64,000 bases of DNA from positions 186,001 through 250,000 of the forward strand of contig BSDZ01000119.1 of NCBI GenBank assembly GCA_030268105.1, written 5' to 3'. The translations under genes and the position numbers were made by a program. This document shows positions 1 through 10,357 of this stretch, piece after piece; position 1 is the stretch's first letter, and each line of letters begins with the position of its first letter. Below the pieces are notes generated by a model, which was not told where the DNA came from, ran no database searches, and saw nothing but the letters and a program-made list of their open reading frames with translations. Source of the DNA: Volvox africanus. Its lineage: Eukaryota; Chlorophyta; Chlorophyceae; Chlamydomonadales; Volvocaceae.

Positions 1-678
1 GCAACGAGCAGATTACGAAGTGTAACTCCCTTCAGGAAAGGTTTGCTAACGTCCAGAAGTCGATGAAACTGTACCGCTTCCAGTCACGAAGGCTGAAGCG
101 GTTGTTGAAAGAGGTGAGGATGGTGCGGCCCAGTGGGGCAGAGGGCAGAGGCGCAATGCTGCATGGTGCCTGCGTGGCTGTCTGTTTGCATACTGGGGAT
201 TTTGGTGAGCCATGGGGGGGGAGCATGTGTATCCGAATCCGTTGTTATTATTTACGAGCTCCCCTCCCTTTCCCTCACAAACACGCACATGCAGGCACAC
301 GGCCAGGCGCTGGACGCTGCCGACGACTACATCTTCCTCAATGACGAGGATGACGTGCACATGGCGGAGCGGATGATAAGGTTTGAGGAGCCCGTGCAGG
401 CCGAGAGTGTTTCAGCAGCCTTGGAGCCGCCTGCGATTGCCCCGGCAGCAATACAGCCCACCACTCCCACGAAGCTAGAGGAGCGGCTGCACTATAGCTA
501 TAAGTCCAGGGGCAGCAAGTCGACGGCGATTTCTGCTCCCTGCAGTTGGGGGATTCGGGACACGTTTGTGGAGGTGTTTGGGTCGCGGATATGTGGCCAG
601 GCGTCTATCGCAGCCCCGTCTAAGTCTGTTTTTGTGAAGCTTCTAGAGGCTGCCGCGGGGCAGCCAAGTTACCGCTGA
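1..678 (+). CDS. 3' end of array gene copy 0 (partial, enters from left edge)
   Basis: These are the last two exons of a copy whose 5' part lies outside the window. The first exon runs from the edge to 113 (its first 10 bases are missing), followed by an intron 114-294 (donor GTGAGG, acceptor GCAG). The final exon is 295-678 with a TGA stop. The reading is continuous with the frames of the complete copies. It encodes the basic segment ending RLKRLLKE, then the acidic AADDYIFLNDEDD stretch and the C-terminal domain ending GQPSYR. At unit position 177 it carries G, like the tails of copies 1, 2, 5 and 7. Confidence 0.7.
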
Positions 679-3600
679 CTGCAGATATATTCCCCCTGTC
701 ATGCATCGACACCAATATGTCGCCCAATAAGCCACGTCCGCAGCAACTGCTAAAATACATCGGCCTTCTGCAATATGGATGGTTGGCCCAGCGTGTGTTT
801 TGTTTCATTTATCTGGTGGCCATTTGATGATGGTCGATTGGGTAACGATTGAGACCCTCGACATTATTAGAGCCCCGGGTGAGAATGAGACTCGTACGAC
901 TAAGACAGCCTCATCCGCCAATGTAGGATAATTTAAACTAGTGCCGTACCTAACTAGCCAGAGCTATAGCTGAGCAGCATCTCAGCCACATTGCCGTACG
1001 TTTCCGACATCATGATCGTTGTGGACCACAACACATCGTGATCGTGGCCAGACATGTCAACCAGATATTTGCGTCATCCTGCGTTCTTGCTTCGTACTGC
1101 GTATTGTATCTTCCCGATCTTGTTCGTTGTTTCCTAGACAGGATGGTGGGGCGTGTTTTCGTTCAGAGGTACAACTTGTGGCCTGAGCAGTGAACAATAA
1201 ATGGATGCCGTATAGAAGGCATATCTGTGTTGGGTCTTTGGTGCCCACTTCACTGGGCCATGCCGCATAGGGCATGGCACCGGTTAGCAGGGAGGTGATG
1301 GATGTCGTTTTCGTATGACAGCAACGGGACAGTGCGTCACCCTTGTACCTAGGATGCATATCTGCCCTGCCTTTGCCTGGACCGTCTTCATGTTCAATAT
1401 TGCTCAAGTATCTTGACACCGCCAGCATTCATCTTTTCTTGTCTTCCTTTTAGCGGCACTTTATGGCGTGTGTGCGGTGGTGTGGTGACGGAGGTGGCGG
1501 TCTTAAGAGAAGGGGATGCGGTGGATATATAGTGATAGGAAATTGTGGGACCCCAGACTGGTTGGCAATGATGGCGGTGACACAGGCAGCGGAGAGGAAG
1601 CCCCGGTGACGGTGGTGGTGGGGAGAAAAGGCGTGCAGAGGTTTGCGGCTGCAGAGATGGATGATGGACAGTGCACGTGCGGATGACGGCTGGAAGGATT
1701 GGAGGGATTGGAAGGATTGGTCAGGTGGCATTAGCGGGGCTCAACAATGTGCAGGACAGCACTCGAAGCTGGAGGTAGAGGTGGCGTGGCTTTGAGGACG
1801 GAGGTGAGCGCGGAGGGGGAGGTAGATGACATGTTCACGACAGCAGGCAGGGGGCAATCTAGGGGCGGTTCATCGGTGCATCAATGCAATCGCTGCATGA
1901 ACGTCATAAAGCAGACTAGAATTGCATGGTTTGATTGTTCTCGTACGCCTCAGAGCTGATCTTATCTTTCGCATGCCTGAATGCGCCGCATCTTCCAAAT
2001 GAGCCGTGTTTGAGACATGCCGTTACAGGTATCGGTATTTATAACTCCTCCAACGAACAAATGCCCGCATCCAGAGAACGTAAGAAAGTAGGTACAGTGT
2101 GGCTCATGTAACATCTTTTGACACACTCAGGGTGTCCAGCAGTCCGTACGGAATGTTATATCACACTGTACATTCTCTGCACTTTCCTCAACGCCCAATC
2201 ACATGGTCGAGGTTACCAACCGGCAATAATACTAGTTTCAGATGTCATTACATCAGGTGTTATTTTTTGGAAATAGCGGGTCCCACCATCAGGGTCCGTC
2301 CAAGATGGGAAAAAGATGATCGTATGGAAATTAGCACCGAGACGTGGAGGGCGCACGTTCGGGGTGTCCACGCCATCTATATCCGTCCCCCCTTGAAAGG
2401 CCAACCCTGGCTGCCGGCACCCGGCAGCCAACGCATCTGCTATGTTCAGCGTCAAGCCTCAGTGAACCCAACCGCTTCAAACTGCTGCCGTACACCTATA
2501 TGTGGATCGGTCTCCTTGACGTACAGGACACCTCTGCCAGCACGGCCTTCTGCGAGCCTCGGCTGCCAACTGCACCCGCGGGCATCATCACCGACGCATT
2601 GGAGTTTGGGGTGGGATGGGGTAGGCCGGGGCTTTGGAACACTGGCGCCCAGGCCAGGATAAGTAGGGGTGGGGTTCGAAGTGCGCGCGCGCGTGTGTGT
2701 GTATGAACGTACAAAGAAGCCAGACAGGACATCGACTGTATGAAGCGCACAAACCCTGTCATGAGTCCCCCCCGTCCCGGGCAAGCCCTCGGCGCAAACA
2801 AAGATAACGATCAACATTTTATGAATTCCAAAGTGCAGTGCAGTGCCGTTATGAGACGGCAGCGAAACGTGAATACCTGACCCAGTCGGGCATAGGCGAG
2901 ATCCATGAATGATGGAAGGCAGAAGAAAGCATGAATTCGTATGAACGCGCTAAGTGAGCACACAATCCACGAGTAATATGGCTCGCCGATAGGGTCATCA
3001 TAGGTTCCAAGCGTATACACCGCGACGAAACACATTATCCTGGGCGGCACGCGTCATGTTCATTTGGAACGCGTATGGATCAGCATTGGGTGACCAGCTG
3101 TGAGAAAAGGATGACCAACACGGACCAGCCAACATTGACAGTTTTGATACCTTCACACCCCAAATTAAGTTCAAGCTTAAAGTCCGTGAAATTGTTTCTC
3201 TGATGGCGCACGACCGGTCTCTGGGATAATGCAAAGGTCATCGACGCCGTGTGAAATTTTGGGATTCTCTTTCCAGCCTCCCATTCCGCATGCAAAGTTG
3301 AGAATTTAGTTGACAGATTGCAACTCAGCGTAGTTGGGTTACGCCATTCCCGTTGCTCCTGACCTCCTGCGAGCTGCCATTTATTCGTTTAAGCGGTGCA
3401 GTTCCACACCGACAAATTCAGATGTTCGCAAACCTGCATGCTGAGGCATTTTGAGCACAATCCTGCCTTAAGAATGCCATTGAGGTTGCTTCATCATTGT
3501 CTCAATTTGGGTACTTCAAAGAGACGCAGGCGTACGATACTTGAGGAGTTCGACCGAAGTGCATTATCAGCACTTTTAGCAGCAAATTGCACACACGTTG

Positions 3601-3777
3601 TGTTTCTCAATTTCCTGGATCAATGCATAACGGTGTTTACACACAAATCACAAACGAGCTTTCCTACATCCGCCGTTGAGGCTTGGAACTTTGACAGCTC
3701 TAGCCTGGACGCACCAAACGCAACACTTGAGTCTTCTTTAGGATAGGAACAGTAATTATAGCATCCAGAACTCCAAA
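679..3777. other. Array spacer, unit 1 (intergenic, with hairpins and a Z-DNA-type tract)
   Basis: These 3099 bp lie between the stop of copy 0 and the first ATG of copy 1. Short open frames on both strands look like chance: they have no splice continuity, no recognisable domain and no compositional bias. What is visible: an inverted repeat at 1257-1278 (8-bp arms, GCCATGCC), a perfect hairpin at 2408-2430 (10-bp arms TGGCTGCCGG, 3-nt loop), three near-copies of a GGAAGGATT-like 10-mer at 1691-1720, and an alternating purine-pyrimidine tract (CG)n(TG)n at 2681-2705. There is a TGTAA at 2107-2111 and an AATAAA at 1196-1201. Both are far from the stop, so neither is a convincing polyadenylation signal. 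The promoter of copy 1 must lie in this spacer, but I recognise no TATA box. Confidence 0.6.
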
Positions 3778-6700
3778 ATGCAGCATAACTCCAACCCAAC
3801 GAAGGTCACGAGGACACAGAGGTTTGTGCCTGCGGCACACGTCACATGCCCTCAACCTGCGGGGCCTTTCTGGACCCCAGAAACAACTGGCGATCGTGCG
3901 GCGAGCCGTTCATGGCCTCAGTCGACTGAGGTCGTACCGGCAAATTTGCTGGCAAACAAGATGTCCTTCACGAACGTGAAGACGTGGGTTATCCGTGCAC
4001 GTGAGGATAACTGCAGTAGGGATAAGGTTACGACAAACAATCACATGAGTGTCAGCAGCGGCGGAGGAAACTTCGGACTTGATCTCGGTGCCACGCCGTT
4101 GCGTGACGGCTTCCGGCAAGTGGTGGATGACACCAAGGAGAAGCTTATGACAGTGCGCAAGGTGTGTGATGGTATATGTGCGTATACATGGTGTGCTCTG
4201 TTTTAGGGCTGACCTTGGAACGACTGAGACTCACACTTTGTTTCTGTTCCCTGCACCTGCGTTCTCTCGCACAGGTTACTGCTCAAGCATTCTCAAAGGA
4301 AGGATGGTTTCGATCATGGAATTTTCTGAAGCTCCAGGCTCAAGACAAGGAGCAGGTGCACCTACCAGCGTCCGCGCAGTTGCTGCAGCCCTCTTCGGCA
4401 CTGGCCAACCGCAAGGAGTGCTCCACAGCGACGGCGGTAGTGGTGAGTTCTGGTTGTCGTTGGTAGATATGCAGCAGCTTCTTTTGGCTACAACTGACTT
4501 AGGCTACAACCCACAGTCGCGGTGTATATATGGCGAACGATATTCGTGGTTTATAAGGTTATAAAGGCTCGCGGCAGCCCAAACCCCTATGTTAGCCGTG
4601 GGCGACAATGACACCTGCACACTGACTTGATGAGCCTGACTTTGTCTGCATGTTGAAGATCGATCGTGTATGCATCCTTTCTGTACATCATGCTTTGCAT
4701 GTTATCCCATCCGACGATTGCAGCTGGTGGACTGTGCTCAAGAGTCAGCGGACGAGCATGGAGAAGTACAGCAGCGTGAGGCTGCTGCAGCTGAGCTGCG
4801 GGCGACTGTGGTGGAATTGGAGAAGCGACATGAGGCCGCTGAGGCTGCCGCGGCTGAGCTGCGGGCGGCAGTAGGAGAGGAGAAGAAGAGGCGTGAGGCC
4901 GCTGAAGCTGCCGCGGCTGAGCTGCGGGCGGCAGTAGGAGAGGAGGAGAAGAGGCGTGAGACCGCTGAGGCTGCCGCGGCTGAGCTGCGGGCGGCAGTAG
5001 GAGAGGAGGAGAAGCGACGTGAGGCCGCTGAGGCTGCCGCAGCTGAGCTGCGGGCGGCAGTAGGAGAGGAGGAGAAGAGGCGTGAGGCCGCTGAGGCTGC
5101 CGCGGCTGAGCTGCGGGCGGCAGTAGGAGAGGAGGAGAAGCGACGTGAGGCCGCTGAAGCTGCCGCGGCTGAGCTGCGGGCGGCAGTAGGAGAGGAGGAG
5201 AAGAGGCGTGAGGCCGCTGAGGCTGCCGCGGCTGAGCTGCGGGCGGCAGTAGGAGAGGAGGAGAAGAGGCGTGAGGCCGCTGAAGCTGCCGCGGCTGAGC
5301 TGCGGGCGGCAGTAGGAGAGGAGGAGAAGAGGCGTGAGACCGCTGAGGCTGCCGCGGCTGAGCTGCGGGCGGCAGTAGGAGAGGAGGAGAAGCGACGTGA
5401 GGCCGCTGAGGCTGCCGCAGCTGAGCTGCGGGCGGCAGTAGGAGAGGAGGAGAAGAGGCGTGAGGCCGCTGAGGCTGCCGCGGCTGAGCTGCGGGCGGCA
5501 GTAGGAGAGGAGGAGAAGCGACGTGAGACCGCTGAAGCTGCCGCGGCTGAGCTGCGGGCGGCAGTAGGAGAGGAGGAGAAGAGGCGTGAGACCGCTGAGG
5601 CTGCCGCGGCTGAGCTGCGGGCGGCAGTAGGAGAGGAGGAGAAGCGACGTGAGGCCGCTGAGGCTGCCGCAGCTGAGCTGCGGGCGGCAGTAGGAGAGGA
5701 GGAGAAGAGGCGTGAGGCCGCTGAGGCTGCCGCGGCTGAGCTGCGGGCGGCAGTAGGAGAGGAGGAGAAGAGGCGTGAGGCCGCTGAGGCTGCCGCGGCT
5801 GAGCTGCGGGCGGCAGTAGGAGAGGAGGAGAAGAGGCGTGAGGCCGCTGAGGCTGCCGCAGCTGAGCTGCGGGCGGCGGTAGGAGAGGAGGAGAAGAGGC
5901 GTGAGGCCGCTGAGGCTGCCGCAGCTGAGCTGCGGGCGGCGGTAGGAGAGGAGGAGAAGAGGCGTGAGGCCGCTGAGGCTGCCGCAGCTGAGCTGCGGGC
6001 GGCGGTAGGAGAGGAGGAGAAGAGGCGTGAGGCCGCTGAGGCTGCCGCAGCTGAGCTGCGGGCGGCGGTAGGAGAGGAGGAGAAGAGGCGTGAGACCGCT
6101 GAGGCTGCCGCAGCTGAGCTGCGGGCGGCGGTAGGAGAGGAGGAGAAGAGGCGTGAGGCCGCTGAGGCTGGTGCAGCTGAGCTGCGGGCGGCCGTGATGG
6201 AGGGGGAGAAGCGACGTGAGGCCGCTGAGGCGACCATAGTTCAGCTTCGAGCTATGGTGGTGAAGATGGAAGAGCAGGTACGGCAGGGGTCAGATTGCAA
6301 ACGCCACCTATGTATCACCTCTGCCGTTCATCGTTTGACTTTAGATTATTTAAATCGCATGTGTAGAGGCAAGGCTCAGGTTGCCAAAGAACCGTGCACT
6401 CTGGAGATAGGGTGTTCCTGTGTGCTTTAGTTGTGTCATATGTCATGTTCTCTGACTGACAGATATCTTGTGGCCGCTTCCGCCCGGCCTTTGCCATCAT
6501 TTGCTCTCTCGTTTTCTTCACTCTACCCCGCGCATATTGACCCTTCTCCCATGACTACACGCCCTTGCAGGTGCGCTGCAGCAACGAGCAGATTACGAAG
6601 TGTAACTCCCTTCAGGAAAGGTTTGCTAACGTCCAGAAGTCGATGAAACTGTACCGCTTCCAGTCACGAAGGCTGAAGCGGTTGTTGAAAGAGGTGAGGA

Positions 6701-7258
6701 TGGTGCGGCCCAGTGGGGCAGAGGGCAGAGGCGCAATGCTGCATGGTGCCTGCGTGGCTGTCTGTTTGCATACTGGGGATTTTGGTGAGCCATGGGGGGG
6801 GAGCATGTGTATCCGAATCCGTTGTTATTATTTACGAGCTCCCCTCCCTTTCCCTCACAAACACGCACATGCAGGCACACGGCCAGGCGCTGGACGCTGC
6901 CGACGACTACATCTTCCTCAATGACGAGGATGACGTGCACATGGCGGAGCGGATGATAAGGTTTGAGGAGCCCGTGCAGGCCGAGAGTGTTTCAGCAGCC
7001 TTGGAGCCGCCTGCGATTGCCCCGGCAGCAATACAGCCCACCACTCCCACGAAGCTAGAGGAGCGGCTGCACTATAGCTATAAGTCCAGGGGCAGCAAGT
7101 CGACGGCGATTTCTGCTCCCTGCAGTTGGGGGATTCGGGACACGTTTGTGGAGGTGTTTGGGTCGCGGATATGTGGCCAGGCGTCTATCGCAGCCCCGTC
7201 TAAGTCTGTTTTTGTGAAGCTTCTAGAGGCTGCCGCGGGGCAGCCAAGTTACCGCTGA
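3778..7258 (+). CDS. Array gene copy 1: long Ala/Glu/Arg helical-repeat protein, 23 repeats (~870 aa)
   Basis: Five exons, all joined by phase-0 introns: 3778-4161, 4275-4442, 4724-6277, 6571-6693, 6875-7258. Donors are GTGTGT, GTGAGT, GTACGG and GTGAGG; every acceptor ends CAG. The start ATG has an A-rich context (CAAAATGC) and follows an in-frame TAG at 3739; Met62 (3961) is an alternative start. Residues 1-184 are a polar N-terminal part with no recognised domain. A helical domain follows: a 22-residue lead-in, 23 copies of a 21-residue unit (AELRAAVGEEEKRREAAEA plus two Ala), then VQLRAMVVKMEEQ. Exon 4 is basic (SRRLKRLLKE). Exon 5 starts acidic (LNDEDD) and ends in a 127-residue domain of unknown type. 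No signal peptide or membrane segment is visible. The repeat spans exactly three heptads but has few hydrophobic core positions, so it may be a weak coiled coil or a single alpha-helix. The function is unknown. Repeat 2 reads GEEKKRRE instead of GEEEKRRE, shared only with copy 8. Confidence 0.7.
4790..6238 (+). repeat. 63-bp coding minisatellite, 23 copies (copy 1)
   Basis: There are 23 in-frame 63-bp units within exon 3. The first (VELEKRHE) and last (MEGEKRRE) units are diverged edge units. Internal units differ mainly at synonymous sites (AGG or CGA for the first Arg, GCG or GCA Ala codons, GTA preceded by GCA or GCG) and at one Ala/Thr site (RREA or RRET). The absence of stop codons also leaves the antisense strand open. 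Confidence 0.97.
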
Positions 7259-10200
7259 CTGCAGATATATTCCCCCTGTCATGCATCGACACCAATATGT
7301 CGCCCAATAAGCCACGTCCGCAGCAACTGCTAAAATACATCGGCCTTCTGCAATATGGATGGTTGGCCCAGCGTGTGTTTTGTTTCATTTATCTGGTGGC
7401 CATTTGATGATGGTCGATTGGGTAACGATTGAGACCCTCGACATTATTAGAGCCCCGGGTGAGAATGAGACTCGTACGACTAAGACAGCCTCATCCGCCA
7501 ATGTAGGATAATTTAAACTAGTGCCGTACCTAACTAGCCAGAGCTATAGCTGAGCAGCATCTCAGCCACATTGCCGTACGTTTCCGACATCATGATCGTT
7601 GTGGACCACAACACATCGTGATCGTGGCCAGACATGTCAACCAGATATTTGCGTCATCCTGCGTTCTTGCTTCGTACTGCGTATTGTATCTTCCCGATCT
7701 TGTTCGTTGTTTCCTAGACAGGATGGTGGGGCGTGTTTTCGTTCAGAGGTACAACTTGTGGCCTGAGCAGTGAACAATAAATGGATGCCGTATAGAAGGC
7801 ATATCTGTGTTGGGTCTTTGGTGCCCACTTCACTGGGCCATGCCGCATAGGGCATGGCACCGGTTAGCAGGGAGGTGATGGATGTCGTTTTCGTATGACA
7901 GCAACGGGACAGTGCGTCACCCTTGTACCTAGGATGCATATCTGCCCTGCCTTTGCCTGGACCGTCTTCATGTTCAATATTGCTCAAGTATCTTGACACC
8001 GCCAGCATTCATCTTTTCTTGTCTTCCTTTTAGCGGCACTTTATGGCGTGTGTGCGGTGGTGTGGTGACGGAGGTGGCGGTCTTAAGAGAAGGGGATGCG
8101 GTGGATATATAGTGATAGGAAATTGTGGGACCCCAGACTGGTTGGCAATGATGGCGGTGACACAGGCAGCGGAGAGGAAGCCCCGGTGACGGTGGTGGTG
8201 GGGAGAAAAGGCGTGCAGAGGTTTGCGGCTGCAGAGATGGATGATGGACAGTGCACGTGCGGATGACGGCTGGAAGGATTGGAGGGATTGGAAGGATTGG
8301 TCAGGTGGCATTAGCGGGGCTCAACAATGTGCAGGACAGCACTCGAAGCTGGAGGTAGAGGTGGCGTGGCTTTGAGGACGGAGGTGAGCGCGGAGGGGGA
8401 GGTAGATGACATGTTCACGACAGCAGGCAGGGGGCAATCTAGGGGCGGTTCATCGGTGCATCAATGCAATCGCTGCATGAACGTCATAAAGCAGACTAGA
8501 ATTGCATGGTTTGATTGTTCTCGTACGCCTCAGAGCTGATCTTATCTTTCGCATGCCTGAATGCGCCGCATCTTCCAAATGAGCCGTGTTTGAGACATGC
8601 CGTTACAGGTATCGGTATTTATAACTCCTCCAACGAACAAATGCCCGCATCCAGAGAACGTAAGAAAGTAGGTACAGTGTGGCTCATGTAACATCTTTTG
8701 ACACACTCAGGGTGTCCAGCAGTCCGTACGGAATGTTATATCACACTGTACATTCTCTGCACTTTCCTCAACGCCCAATCACATGGTCGAGGTTACCAAC
8801 CGGCAATAATACTAGTTTCAGATGTCATTACATCAGGTGTTATTTTTTGGAAATAGCGGGTCCCACCATCAGGGTCCGTCCAAGATGGGAAAAAGATGAT
8901 CGTATGGAAATTAGCACCGAGACGTGGAGGGCGCACGTTCGGGGTGTCCACGCCATCTATATCCGTCCCCCCTTGAAAGGCCAACCCTGGCTGCCGGCAC
9001 CCGGCAGCCAACGCATCTGCTATGTTCAGCGTCAAGCCTCAGTGAACCCAACCGCTTCAAACTGCTGCCGTACACCTATATGTGGATCGGTCTCCTTGAC
9101 GTACAGGACACCTCTGCCAGCACGGCCTTCTGCGAGCCTCGGCTGCCAACTGCACCCGCGGGCATCATCACCGACGCATTGGAGTTTGGGGTGGGATGGG
9201 GTAGGCCGGGGCTTTGGAACACTGGCGCCCAGGCCAGGATAAGTAGGGGTGGGGTTCGAAGTGCGCGCGCGCGTGTGTGTGTATGAACGTACAAAGAAGC
9301 CAGACAGGACATCGACTGTATGAAGCGCACAAACCCTGTCATGAGTCCCCCCCGTCCCGGGCAAGCCCTCGGCGCAAACAAAGATAACGATCAACATTTT
9401 ATGAATTCCAAAGTGCAGTGCAGTGCCGTTATGAGACGGCAGCGAAACGTGAATACCTGACCCAGTCGGGCATAGGCGAGATCCATGAATGATGGAAGGC
9501 AGAAGAAAGCATGAATTCGTATGAACGCGCTAAGTGAGCACACAATCCACGAGTAATATGGCTCGCCGATAGGGTCATCATAGGTTCCAAGCGTATACAC
9601 CGCGACGAAACACATTATCCTGGGCGGCACGCGTCATGTTCATTTGGAACGCGTATGGATCAGCATTGGGTGACCAGCTGTGAGAAAAGGATGACCAACA
9701 CGGACCAGCCAACATTGACAGTTTTGATACCTTCACACCCCAAATTAAGTTCAAGCTTAAAGTCCGTGAAATTGTTTCTCTGATGGCGCACGACCGGTCT
9801 CTGGGATAATGCAAAGGTCATCGACGCCGTGTGAAATTTTGGGATTCTCTTTCCAGCCTCCCATTCCGCATGCAAAGTTGAGAATTTAGTTGACAGATTG
9901 CAACTCAGCGTAGTTGGGTTACGCCATTCCCGTTGCTCCTGACCTCCTGCGAGCTGCCATTTATTCGTTTAAGCGGTGCAGTTCCACACCGACAAATTCA
10001 GATGTTCGCAAACCTGCATGCTGAGGCATTTTGAGCACAATCCTGCCTTAAGAATGCCATTGAGGTTGCTTCATCATTGTCTCAATTTGGGTACTTCAAA
10101 GAGACGCAGGCGTACGATACTTGAGGAGTTCGACCGAAGTGCATTATCAGCACTTTTAGCAGCAAATTGCACACACGTTGTGTTTCTCAATTTCCTGGAT

Positions 10201-10357
10201 CAATGCATAACGGTGTTTACACACAAATCACAAACGAGCTTTCCTACATCCGCCGTTGAGGCTTGGAACTTTGACAGCTCTAGCCTGGACGCACCAAACG
10301 CAACACTTGAGTCTTCTTTAGGATAGGAACAGTAATTATAGCATCCAGAACTCCAAA
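7259..10357. other. Array spacer, unit 2
   Basis: Same content as the unit 1 spacer at an offset of +6580: inverted repeat 7837-7858, hairpin 8988-9010, alternating CG/TG tract 9261-9285. No gene is supported here. Confidence 0.6.

Noticed and set aside
1196..1201. AATAAA as poly(A) signal of the array genes
   Set aside because: It is more than 500 nt from the stop, and green algae of this group mainly use TGTAA. A chance match is likely.
2099..2662. 187-codon open frame in the spacer, repeated in every full unit
   Set aside because: It overlaps comparable frames on the other strand, shows no domain or compositional signature and no splice continuity. Its repetition only reflects the array.
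3396..3746. 116-codon plus-strand frame just upstream of the gene start
   Set aside because: It ends in a stop before the ATG at 3778 and shows no donor joining it in phase to exon 1. It is more likely 5' untranslated sequence.
4738..6237. Long antisense open frames (415-499 codons; Ser/Ala repeats such as AASRLFSSSPTAARSS) opposite exon 3 in copies 1-4, 6 and 8
   Set aside because: The 63-bp unit contains no stop codon in this antisense frame, so the frame stays open automatically. The sense frame is continuous with conserved splice sites and neighbouring exons.
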